A stretch of DNA of 8,295 nucleotides from an uncultured Oscillospiraceae bacterium (lineage in GTDB: Bacteria > Bacillota_A > Clostridia > Oscillospirales > Oscillospiraceae): positions 1 to 8,295 of the forward strand of contig CAKTNU010000071.1 in assembly GCA_934589325.1 (NCBI GenBank). The letters are read 5' to 3'. Below are positions 1 to 5,873 of this stretch, piece after piece; position 1 is the first letter of the stretch; the number at the start of each line of letters is the position of its first letter. The position numbers and the translations under genes are program-made. Below the pieces are notes generated by a model. That model was given only the letters and a program-made list of their open reading frames with translations, made no database searches and was not told the DNA's origin.

Positions 1-97
1 GCCCGCAGTACTCCTCGACGGCGAGACGCTCCTCGGTGTCAATAAGGTCATAGCCATTCTTCTGCTCATAAAAGAGCTTGCTTCTCAGTTCATCCAT
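1..97 (-). CDS. Probable M18-type aminopeptidase, N-terminal fragment
   Basis: Only the first 32 codons are present; the gene runs off the left edge. The start is ATG at 97, one base after the TAA of the tsaC-coaE gene, with an AGGAGG ribosome binding site inside the end of that gene (about 105-111), so the two are probably translationally coupled. The visible protein begins MDELRSKLFYEQKNGYD and goes on to a VEEYCG segment. From memory, this LFY..KNGYD opening followed by an EYC segment is typical of clostridial zinc aminopeptidases of the M18 family, which trim N-terminal residues from peptides in the cytoplasm. No catalytic or metal-binding residue lies inside the window, so the family call rests only on the N-terminal resemblance and could be wrong. 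That a protein-coding gene starts here is much more certain than its name. Confidence 0.55.
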   Translation of the reverse strand, partial: MDELRSKLFYEQKNGYDLIDTEERLAVEEYCG

Positions 98-98
98 T

Positions 99-1298
99 TT
101 ACAGAACCTCCTCAAATAATTTTCTGCATTTTTCTATAAATTCTTCCTGCGAACCGTTGTTCTCGAGAACGTGGCCGCATTTTTGGATAAAATACTCATT
201 AGGCCGCTGAGCATTGACACGCATCATTGCATATTCACGGCTTATCCCGTCCCGCTGCATGATACGGCTTATTCTTATGTCTCTATCGGCAATGACACCA
301 ATAGTAGTCCTGCACAGCTTTGCAAGGCCGCTGGAGAACAGCTCTATCGCATCTATTGCGGCAACTGTGCCTCCCTGCATCGCATACTCTCTGAGCATAC
401 GGCGCAGTTCGAGGTTTATGTGCTTGTGCGTGATTATGTTCAGGTCGCGCAGAGCTTCTTCGTCGGTAAATACAACGGCGCCGAGCGCCTTTCTGTCGAG
501 CTTGCCATCGACCACAGCACCTGGAAAATACTTTTCAATCTCATCGAGCATTGGCTTGCTGGACTCGGTCATGCGATGATATACGGCGTCGCAGTCAATG
601 AGCAGCGCACCGCGCCGCTTAAGTTCATTGAGCGCGGTCGTCTTGCCGCAGCCTGTGCCGCCTGTGATGCCGATCAAAGTCATTGCATCGACCAGCGCAT
701 CCGCAATATCCTCCACCGGAAGTGCGCCCTGACGCAGTATCTTATACGGTATATGGCTCAGGTCGATCAAGGTCGACTCTCTTCCTATGCCGCATTCTCC
801 GCCGTCAAGCACAGCGTTTATCCTGCCGTCAAAATACTTAAGTACCGAAGCCGCGTTCTTTGGGCTGGGCTCGCCTGAAGGATTTGCAGAGGGAGCTGCA
901 AACGGGACATTGCTTTTCTCAAGCAGCTCCAACGTGAGCGGATGATCCGGGCAACGCAGGCCAACTGTCTCTCCGCCAGCACGAACTATATCCGGGACAT
1001 ATGGTCTGGCCTTCATGACTATCGTCAATGGACCGGGCCAGAACTTGCCTGCCAGCGTATATGCCTGCGGCGGTATATTTTCGCAGTAGCGCTCCATTGA
1101 CGCCGCGTCGTGCACCATGAGCGACAGCGGCTTTACCTCGGGGCGACCCTTGACCTCATATATCTCTGCTACGGCTTTTTCATCCAGCCCGTTTCCGGCA
1201 AGACCGTAAACCGTCTCCGTCGGGACGGCAACAAGCCCTCCGTTTCTTATCATACCGATAAGCTCGTCTGTACAGCTAATAAACCGTTTTGTATTCAT
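99..1298 (-). CDS. Fused L-threonylcarbamoyladenylate synthase (TsaC/YrdC) and dephospho-CoA kinase (CoaE)
   Basis: One 399-residue ORF carries two enzymes. Residues about 1-200 are a YrdC/TsaC domain, which makes threonylcarbamoyl-AMP from threonine, bicarbonate and ATP for the t6A modification of tRNA: PTETVYGLAGN at 26-36, KGRPEVKPLS at 50-59, PSANPSG at 136-142. The extra Sua5 C-terminal domain is absent. Residues 206-399 are CoaE, which phosphorylates dephospho-CoA in the last step of CoA synthesis: P-loop GGTGCGKTT at 213-221, DCDAVYH at 235-241, and an RIMQRDGISREYA lid-like segment near 345. Its central part (AIDAIELFSSGL) is the divergent form I associate with Oscillospiraceae CoaE. 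The start at 1298 is favoured by GGAGG at 1305-1309, six bases upstream; a longer in-frame start at 1355 lies inside prfA and lacks support. The domains join without a linker at Met206, which would be a natural start for separate CoaE. No good ribosome binding site precedes that Met. The gene sits one base after prfA. Confidence 0.9.
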   Translation of the reverse strand: MNTKRFISCTDELIGMIRNGGLVAVPTETVYGLAGNGLDEKAVAEIYEVKGRPEVKPLSLMVHDAASMERYCENIPPQAYTLAGKFWPGPLTIVMKARPYVPDIVRAGGETVGLRCPDHPLTLELLEKSNVPFAAPSANPSGEPSPKNAASVLKYFDGRINAVLDGGECGIGRESTLIDLSHIPYKILRQGALPVEDIADALVDAMTLIGITGGTGCGKTTALNELKRRGALLIDCDAVYHRMTESSKPMLDEIEKYFPGAVVDGKLDRKALGAVVFTDEEALRDLNIITHKHINLELRRMLREYAMQGGTVAAIDAIELFSSGLAKLCRTTIGVIADRDIRISRIMQRDGISREYAMMRVNAQRPNEYFIQKCGHVLENNGSQEEFIEKCRKLFEEVL

Positions 1299-1299
1299 G

Positions 1300-2370
1300 T
1301 CATGCCTCCGACTGCATCCGCAGCTTCTCCGCTTGGTCGGCGGTAACCAATGCATCTATCAGCGGATCAAGGTTGCCGTTCATTACAGCGGCGATATTGA
1401 AGTTCTTGTTGTCCCCTGAAAGACGGTGGTCCGTCACTCGGTTCTGCGGAAAATTATAGGTCCGCACGCGCTCGCTTCGGTCGCCGGAGCCGATCTGACT
1501 CCTGCGTTCAGCGGCAACAGCTGCGGCCTGCTTCGCCTGCTCCGCCTCATAGAGCTTGGAGCGGAGTATCTGCATAGCTCTGTCTTTGTTTTTGTACTGG
1601 CTGCGTTCGTCCTGACATTCGACGACGGTACCGGTCGGGAGGTGTGTTATTCTTATCGCGCTCTCAGTCTTATTGACATGCTGCCCTCCTGCGCCGGATG
1701 AACGGTATGTGTCGATTTTGAGGTCGTTCATGTCGAGTTTGAAATCGACTTCCTCTATCTCCGGCAGGACAGCGACTGTAGCGGCGGATGTATGTATCCT
1801 GCCGCCGGACTCCGTAACAGGTACACGCTGGACCCGGTGCCCGCCGGCTTCAAATTTCAATCTTGAGTACGCCCCTTCGCCTTCGACCACAAAACTAATC
1901 TCTTTTATACCGCCAAGCTCTGTCTCGTTTATGTTCGCTATCTCGATACGCCAGCCTTTGGACTCGGCATACATTGAATACATTCTGAATAGGTCTGCTG
2001 CAAAGAGCATCCCTTCCTCTCCGCCTACGCCGCCGCGGATCTCCATAATTACATTTTTTGCGTCGTTCGGGTCTTTCGGCAAAAGCAGCAGCTTTATCCG
2101 TTCTGTAAGGAGCTCCTTCCGCGCCTTGGCCGTTGAATACTCCTCCTGCGCAAGCTCGCGCATCTCGGCATCATCCATCAGCTCGATCGCGGCACGCATA
2201 TCACTTTCGGCGCGCTCATGCTCAATGTAAGCTTCAACGATCGGCGCAAGCTCCCGCGCCTCACGCTCACATCTGGCATAAAGTGCGGGATCGGAATAGG
2301 TATCCGGCTCCTCCATGCGGCGCAGTAGCTGTTCATATTGATTTTTCAGCACCTTGAGCTTATCGAACAT
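1300..2370 (-). CDS. prfA: Peptide chain release factor 1
   Basis: RF1 reads UAA and UAG stop codons in the ribosomal A site and triggers release of the finished peptide. The 356-residue length is normal for the family. The N-terminal helical domain covers about 1-100. The stop-codon recognition motif is PVT at 184-186 within RVQRVPVTES, the RF1-type PxT tripeptide; RF2 would carry SPF. The GGQ hydrolysis motif is at 228-230 within SSGAGGQHVNKTESA, and the C-terminal signature RVRTYNFPQNRVTDHR is at 301-316. ATG at 2370 is preceded by GGAGA at 2376-2380 with a normal gap. The gene leads a tight operon: its TGA is followed after one base by the tsaC-coaE start. A promoter with a 17-base spacer lies about 30-60 bases upstream. 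The methyltransferase gene prmC, often directly behind prfA, is not here. Confidence 0.97.
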   Translation of the reverse strand: MFDKLKVLKNQYEQLLRRMEEPDTYSDPALYARCEREARELAPIVEAYIEHERAESDMRAAIELMDDAEMRELAQEEYSTAKARKELLTERIKLLLLPKDPNDAKNVIMEIRGGVGGEEGMLFAADLFRMYSMYAESKGWRIEIANINETELGGIKEISFVVEGEGAYSRLKFEAGGHRVQRVPVTESGGRIHTSAATVAVLPEIEEVDFKLDMNDLKIDTYRSSGAGGQHVNKTESAIRITHLPTGTVVECQDERSQYKNKDRAMQILRSKLYEAEQAKQAAAVAAERRSQIGSGDRSERVRTYNFPQNRVTDHRLSGDNKNFNIAAVMNGNLDPLIDALVTADQAEKLRMQSEA

Positions 2371-2398
2371 CTGTATCTCCGATCAAATATGATATTAC

Positions 2399-2427
2399 AT
2401 AATAGCATAAATCTCTTCGCATGTAAA
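2399..2427 (-). promoter_or_regulatory. Predicted sigma-A promoter for the prfA operon
   Basis: Read leftward, TTTACA (2427-2422) is separated by exactly 17 bases from TATTAT (2404-2399). TGC directly precedes the -10 box, giving an extended -10. Transcription would start near 2392, leaving a short 5' leader of about 20 bases before prfA. This is a match to consensus only; there is no experimental evidence. Confidence 0.6.
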
Positions 2428-2437
2428 CCCGGATAAT

Positions 2438-2466
2438 AATATAACGCACGGATATATACTTGCAAA
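2438..2466 (-). promoter_or_regulatory. Possible second leftward promoter for prfA
   Basis: Read leftward, TTTGCA (2466-2461) and TATATT (2443-2438) are also 17 bases apart. The site lies upstream of the better promoter at 2399-2427 and overlaps the -35 region of the rightward promoter, so the two directions might compete for polymerase. The region is AT-rich, which makes chance matches likely. Confidence 0.35.
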
Positions 2467-2488
2467 GTTTGACCCTTGATGATATTAT
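2460..2488 (+). promoter_or_regulatory. Predicted rightward promoter for the leader ORF and acetyltransferase
   Basis: TTGCAA (2460-2465) and TATTAT (2483-2488) are spaced by 17 bases on the plus strand. Transcription would begin near 2495, giving a 5' leader of about 110 bases before the acetyltransferase, long enough to hold the short ORF at 2536 and the two alternative hairpins. The call is from consensus only. Confidence 0.5.
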
Positions 2489-2535
2489 CTATTTACGGGT
2501 CAGAGCCGCAAATTCTCACGAAAGGGTGATCTTTT

Positions 2536-2574
2536 ATGAAAATGAAACGTGTACGGAGGGTTCACGCTCACTAA
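2536..2574 (+). CDS. Putative 12-residue leader peptide MKMKRVRRVHAH
   Basis: This short ORF reads MKMKRVRRVHAH and ends in TAA at 2572-2574. It is preceded by GGGTGATC at 2524-2531, which can pair with the 3' end of 16S rRNA (the GGTGATC part of the canonical site), with a suitable gap to the ATG. It lies between a predicted promoter and the acetyltransferase start, 29 bases before the latter. Seven of its 12 residues are basic (K, R or H). The RVR and KMK steps match the basic-X-basic pattern known from leader peptides at which macrolide-bound ribosomes stall (the erm leaders), but this is only a pattern match. The last codons and the stop overlap the first of two competing hairpins, the geometry expected of a regulatory leader. 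A chance ORF of this length is common; the ribosome binding site and the hairpin placement are what support it. Confidence 0.5.
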   Translation: MKMKRVRRVHAH

Positions 2575-2603
2575 CCCTCCAATAAAATTTTTGGAGGATA
2601 TTT
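2555..2603 (+). promoter_or_regulatory. Candidate translational attenuator: two mutually exclusive hairpins over the acetyltransferase ribosome binding site
   Basis: Segment 1 (GGAGGGTT, 2555-2562) pairs perfectly with segment 2 (AACCCTCC, 2573-2580) around a 10-base loop. Part of segment 2 plus two bases (CCTCCAA, 2576-2582) pairs equally well with TTGGAGG (2591-2597), which contains the acetyltransferase ribosome binding site GGAGG (2593-2597), around an 8-base loop. The pairings exclude each other. The first leaves the site free; the second buries it. Segment 1 lies inside the 12-codon leader ORF, so ribosome position there should decide which hairpin forms. The first hairpin is followed by AATAAAATTTTT, so it could also act as a weak terminator, although the T run begins seven bases after the stem, which is unfavourable. 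The hairpins are seen directly; the switching is inferred. Confidence 0.5.
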
Positions 2604-3524
2604 ATGAAAGAGCGAATTTCTATTCGCGAAGCAGCTACCGAAGCCGAGATCAACAGCTTCTGGCGTGAGCTGGATGCATACCATGATCGGGATATATTTC
2701 CCAAAGCAGGCAGCACAGAAAGAGAGTACTTCCACAGCAATGAATACCGAGAGGCGATACAGGCCGCACACGACAGGGAGAATGACCGCTGCTACTATCT
2801 ACTGTTCAGCCGCGGCGACCTGAACATAGGCTTTGCACTCACATCGCTCTATACGGGCGAGGATGGGAAATTTTTTATTCTGGAGTTTTGTGTCCTGCCT
2901 GAATACCGCGGAGGCGGCACAGGGCATGACTGCGCTGCAGCGCTGCTCGATTGGGCAAAAGAACGCGGCATGATGTATGCCGAGCTGAATTGTGCCGAGC
3001 CCCGGCGGATAAGGTTTTGGCAGAGCCTAGGCTTTACCGTGAACGGTGTAGATGAATGGGGCGAACCGTTGATGCTGTTGCCGCCCGCGGATAAGCTCCC
3101 GTTTACGGTGAAAATCGCGGACAAGGTCGACTGGCATCTGCTCAGGCTGCAAAACGGCTATCATGTAGAAATCGGAGAGGAACCGCTTGACGCCCCGTAT
3201 CAGGAGCGGCTTAGAGCCGCTGTGGATGAGGGAAGAATAACGTTTTTGATCTTGATGCGCGGCTTCAGGTGCATCGGGATGTGCAGTATAGCACCGGTGT
3301 TTTCCAGCTTTGAGTGCATGAATGTCGGAGTGTTCGAGGACTTCTATATTGAACCTGTGTTCCGCAAGTCGGGAGGTGCAAGACTTCTGACCGATGCGGC
3401 GCATCGCTTCGGTCTGGAGCATGGATATTCTGACCTGACCGTCACCTGCGCTCCGTGCGACGAAGCTATGTATCAGGCTCTCGGCTTTACCACCCGCTTG
3501 GGCAGTGTATACGCAGATATCTAA
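2604..3524 (+). CDS. Tandem GNAT-family N-acetyltransferase, substrate unknown
   Basis: The 306-residue cytoplasmic protein contains two GNAT folds in a row. GNAT enzymes move the acetyl group of acetyl-CoA onto an amine of a small molecule, peptide or protein. The first domain (about 3-160) has the acetyl-CoA pyrophosphate-binding motif as LPEYRGGGTGHDCA at 98-111, then NCAEPRRIRFWQSLGF at 129-144, a classic GNAT C-terminal strand. The second domain (about 166-305) has IEPVFRKSGGARLL at 249-262, a weaker motif, and AMYQALGF at 288-295. The second copy may be degenerate or serve in substrate binding. ATG at 2604 follows GGAGG (2593-2597) by six bases. It is the only rightward gene in the window, monocistronic, ending in a strong terminator. 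Its leader suggests regulated translation, an arrangement known for antibiotic-modifying and rRNA-methylating enzymes. That hint does not establish a resistance role. Confidence 0.85.
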   Translation: MKERISIREAATEAEINSFWRELDAYHDRDIFPKAGSTEREYFHSNEYREAIQAAHDRENDRCYYLLFSRGDLNIGFALTSLYTGEDGKFFILEFCVLPEYRGGGTGHDCAAALLDWAKERGMMYAELNCAEPRRIRFWQSLGFTVNGVDEWGEPLMLLPPADKLPFTVKIADKVDWHLLRLQNGYHVEIGEEPLDAPYQERLRAAVDEGRITFLILMRGFRCIGMCSIAPVFSSFECMNVGVFEDFYIEPVFRKSGGARLLTDAAHRFGLEHGYSDLTVTCAPCDEAMYQALGFTTRLGSVYADI

Positions 3525-3536
3525 TTATAATATTCA

Positions 3537-3579
3537 ATCAAAATATCTCCGGAGCCTTAAGCTCCGGAGATATTTTGAT
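3537..3579. terminator. Bidirectional intrinsic terminator between convergent genes
   Basis: A perfect 19-bp inverted repeat (3537-3555 and 3561-3579) encloses a 5-base loop CTTAA. The GC-rich core CTCCGGAGC is flanked on both sides by ATATTTTGAT-type tails, so each strand gives a hairpin running into a U-rich stretch. It lies 12 bases after the acetyltransferase stop and 15 bases beyond the stop of the convergent cyclodeaminase-family gene, so it can end both transcripts. Confidence 0.9.
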
Positions 3580-3594
3580 GCACAGATGCAGATG

Positions 3595-4203
3595 TCATTC
3601 CGTAAGCGCCTTTTCAACGGCGGCGCGTATCTTTTCTGTATGCTCGGCACAGTTATTGAGATTGAGCTCATTCTCACGCCGGGTAACGAATCTATATGTC
3701 TCGTCGCTGCTGTAGCGCGCCATATCGAGAATATACAGTCTTGCACAGCGGACCGCTGCGCAGGCGAGCTCGGCGGCCTCGCCGATATAATGCATAACGT
3801 CCTTCGGGCAGACCTCTGTAAGCTGCTGCATGAGCTCAAGCCCCTGCCCCATCATGTTTATAATCTCCTCGTCGATGCAGACGGCAGGCTGACGTGCAGC
3901 TTCAATAGTCCTTGCATCGCCTTCCTTTATTGCCCGGCGCAGAGGGCCGCGGGATTTTACATCCTCGTCTATGAGATGAACCATGTAGCTGCGCAGTATC
4001 TCAATATTCTTGACAAGATACTGTACCCTATCATCCGACTGCTCGGCTGCCGCTGCAGCCCTCCCGCAGAGTGACATTGCAAGTGCGGCGGTCATGGCAG
4101 CTGCGCTGCCGGTCTCAAGCCGACTGTCGGCCGCGGCGAGTGACTTTGTGAACTCGTCCGCGTTTTTCTCCTTAAAAATTTCAATAACCAGTTTGTCTGC
4201 CAT
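3595..4203 (-). CDS. Cyclodeaminase/cyclohydrolase-family protein (FTCD C-terminal domain-like)
   Basis: The 202-residue protein is all-helical in composition and matches, by eye, the cyclodeaminase domain of formiminotransferase-cyclodeaminase and stand-alone methenyl-THF cyclohydrolases such as FchA. These act on formimino- or methenyl-tetrahydrofolate in one-carbon metabolism. Supporting segments are ETGSAAAMTAALAMSLCG at 30-47, where the family has its Gly-rich PTPGGGS..A..GAL loop, a DEDVKSRGPLRRAIKEGDA stretch at 79-97, AARQPAVCIDEE at 102-113, and a C-terminal alanine-rich helix EAAELACAAVRCARLYILD at 142-160. The GGGS loop is reduced to TGSA, so activity is uncertain. Length is typical. 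ATG at 4203 follows GGGAGG (4211-4216), which overlaps the prfC stop; the genes are 12 bases apart and probably co-transcribed. No functional link to prfC is evident. Assignment is by pattern only; substrate unknown. Confidence 0.62.
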   Translation of the reverse strand: MADKLVIEIFKEKNADEFTKSLAAADSRLETGSAAAMTAALAMSLCGRAAAAAEQSDDRVQYLVKNIEILRSYMVHLIDEDVKSRGPLRRAIKEGDARTIEAARQPAVCIDEEIINMMGQGLELMQQLTEVCPKDVMHYIGEAAELACAAVRCARLYILDMARYSSDETYRFVTRRENELNLNNCAEHTEKIRAAVEKALTE

Positions 4204-4215
4204 AAATACGCCTCC

Positions 4216-5808
4216 CTATTCACGGTTGAATTCTCTGAGGGACAGCCCCTCATTTTTCTGCAATGCCCAGTTGATACACCACTCTGATGTGAAAAGCAGA
4301 AGATTATTGCCTTTAAAGTCCTGCACCCACTTTGTGTCACTTGTGAGATTGAGCGAGTGAACGTCGATATCCTCGTTATCTATCCAGCGGACGTGCTCGA
4401 ACGGCATATTACGGCGGCGGATATCAACGCCATATTCGCTTTTGAGCCGGTACTCCAGCACCTCAAACTGCAGCACACCGACGACGCCGACTATGACCTC
4501 CTCGACGCCTGTGTACGGCTCATGGAATATCTGGATAGCGCCCTCCTGTGCTATCTGCATGATACCTTTTTCAAATTGCTTGCGTTTCATGGTATCAACT
4601 CGCTCAACCGCGGCGAAGTGCTCCGGAGCAAATGTCGGTATTCCCTCAAAGCAGACATTCATGCCCTTTTCACATATTGTATCGCCTATAGAGAAGATAC
4701 CCGGATCAAAGACACCGATTATATCGCCTGCATAAGCCTCATCGATTATTGCGCGGTCGGATGCCATAAGCTGCTGCGGCTGAGCGAGGCGCAGAGACTT
4801 AGCCCCCTGAACATGATAGTACTCCTTATCACGCTCAAATCTGCCGGAACAGATGCGCATGAACGCAATGCGGTCGCGGTGTGCCTTGTTCATATTGGCC
4901 TGTATCTTGAATACGAACGCAGAAAAACGCGGGTCAAACGGGTCAATGATATCATCGTTAGAAATACGGGGCAGCGGCGGCATCGTAAGCTTCAGGAACT
5001 GTTCAAGGAACGGCTCAACACCGAAGTTATTCAGCGCCGAACCGAAAAATACAGGGCTGAGACGGCCGCTTCTGACCTTATCAATATCGAAGTCATAGCC
5101 CGCGCCGTCCAGAAGCTCGATATCGTCCGCGAGCGTTTTACGGAGACGCTCCCCTATAAGCTCGTCCAGTTTCTCGGTTTCGTCAAGTCTGCATTCGATG
5201 GCGCTTATCCTGCTCTGACCGCGGTGAAATTCGTTGAACGCGAGTATTTCCTGCTTCTCGCGGTCATACACGCCCTTGAACTCCTGACCGCAGCCGATGG
5301 GCCAGTTCATGGGATAGGTACCGATGCCGAACTCATTTTCAAGCTCCTCCATAAGATCATATGGGCTGCGCGCTTCGCGGTCGAGCTTGTTTATGAAGGT
5401 AAATATTGGAATGTGCCGCATGGCGCATATTTTGAACAGTTTGCGCGTCTGCGGCTCGATGCCTTTTGCGGCGTCTATTACCATGACGGCAGAGTCTGCC
5501 GCCATAAGAGTTCTGTACGTGTCCTCCGAAAAATCCTGGTGGCCGGGGGTATCTAGAATATTGATGCAGAAGCCCTCATACTCAAACTGCATGACGGACG
5601 ATGTGATGGATATACCGCGCTGCTTCTCTAGCTCCATCCAGTCTGACACGGCGTGCCGCGCCGTGGCCTTCCCCTTGACGGAGCCTGCAGTCTGTATAGC
5701 TCCGCCGTACAGCAGGAGCTTTTCCGTAAGTGTTGTCTTACCGGCGTCGGGGTGCGAGATTATCGCAAATGTCCTCCGGCGGCCGATCTCGGTTTTCATA
5801 TCTGGCAT
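4216..5808 (-). CDS. prfC: Peptide chain release factor 3
   Basis: RF3 is the translational GTPase that helps remove RF1 or RF2 from the ribosome after peptide release. At 530 residues it is the usual length (E. coli RF3 is 529). GTPase motifs are intact: G1 HPDAGKTT at 19-26, G2 region QRGISITSS at 63-71, G3 DTPGH at 86-90, G4 NKLD at 140-143 and G5 GSALNN at about 256-261. The 37-residue opening GRRRTFAIISHPDAGKTTLTEKLLLYGGAIQ-type layout and the later MPPLPR and FEVLEYRLKSEYGV segments separate it from EF-G and LepA. ATG at 5808 has GGAGA at 5814-5818 with a five-base gap; an internal Met at codon 4 is worse placed. A good promoter lies just upstream, at the end of the preceding gene, and the cyclodeaminase-family gene follows after 12 bases. 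Confidence 0.96.
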   Translation of the reverse strand: MPDMKTEIGRRRTFAIISHPDAGKTTLTEKLLLYGGAIQTAGSVKGKATARHAVSDWMELEKQRGISITSSVMQFEYEGFCINILDTPGHQDFSEDTYRTLMAADSAVMVIDAAKGIEPQTRKLFKICAMRHIPIFTFINKLDREARSPYDLMEELENEFGIGTYPMNWPIGCGQEFKGVYDREKQEILAFNEFHRGQSRISAIECRLDETEKLDELIGERLRKTLADDIELLDGAGYDFDIDKVRSGRLSPVFFGSALNNFGVEPFLEQFLKLTMPPLPRISNDDIIDPFDPRFSAFVFKIQANMNKAHRDRIAFMRICSGRFERDKEYYHVQGAKSLRLAQPQQLMASDRAIIDEAYAGDIIGVFDPGIFSIGDTICEKGMNVCFEGIPTFAPEHFAAVERVDTMKRKQFEKGIMQIAQEGAIQIFHEPYTGVEEVIVGVVGVLQFEVLEYRLKSEYGVDIRRRNMPFEHVRWIDNEDIDVHSLNLTSDTKWVQDFKGNNLLLFTSEWCINWALQKNEGLSLREFNRE

Positions 5809-5844
5809 AATTATCTCCGTAATCAGAATAATTCACAAATAATT

Positions 5845-5873
5845 ATTTTAGCATATATTGCCCATAAAAGCAA
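5845..5873 (-). promoter_or_regulatory. Predicted promoter for prfC inside the end of the FliB-like gene
   Basis: Read leftward, TTGCTT (5873-5868) is followed after 17 bases by TAAAAT (5850-5845), with TGC just before it as an extended -10. The stop codon of the FliB-like gene overlaps the -10 box. Transcription would begin near 5838, giving a leader of about 30 bases before prfC. It would let prfC and the next gene be expressed independently of ftsZ, yihY and the FliB-like gene. Confidence 0.5.

Noticed and set aside
171..878. Plus-strand open frame opposite the tsaC-coaE gene
   Set aside because: It is a shadow of the real minus-strand gene, with no recognisable domain.
1299..1355. 19-codon N-terminal extension of the tsaC-coaE protein
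   Set aside because: It overlaps prfA and its sequence is unlike TsaC. The ATG at 1298 has an ideal ribosome binding site.
2555..2590. Hairpin plus T run as a plain terminator before the acetyltransferase
   Set aside because: The T run starts seven bases after the stem and a strong ribosome binding site follows at once. A translational switch fits better, although weak attenuation of transcription is not excluded.
2371..2603. Possible riboswitch or small RNA gene in the divergent intergenic region
   Set aside because: Apart from the promoter boxes and the leader hairpins, I could not recognise any known riboswitch core or tRNA-like fold.
3505..4074. Plus-strand open frame of 189 codons past the acetyltransferase
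   Set aside because: It runs through the terminator hairpin and opposite the cyclodeaminase-family gene, and has no family resemblance.
4357..5556. Long open frame (399 codons) on the plus strand
   Set aside because: It lies wholly antisense to prfC, whose protein is unmistakable. The translation shows no family motif and its start lacks a good ribosome binding site.
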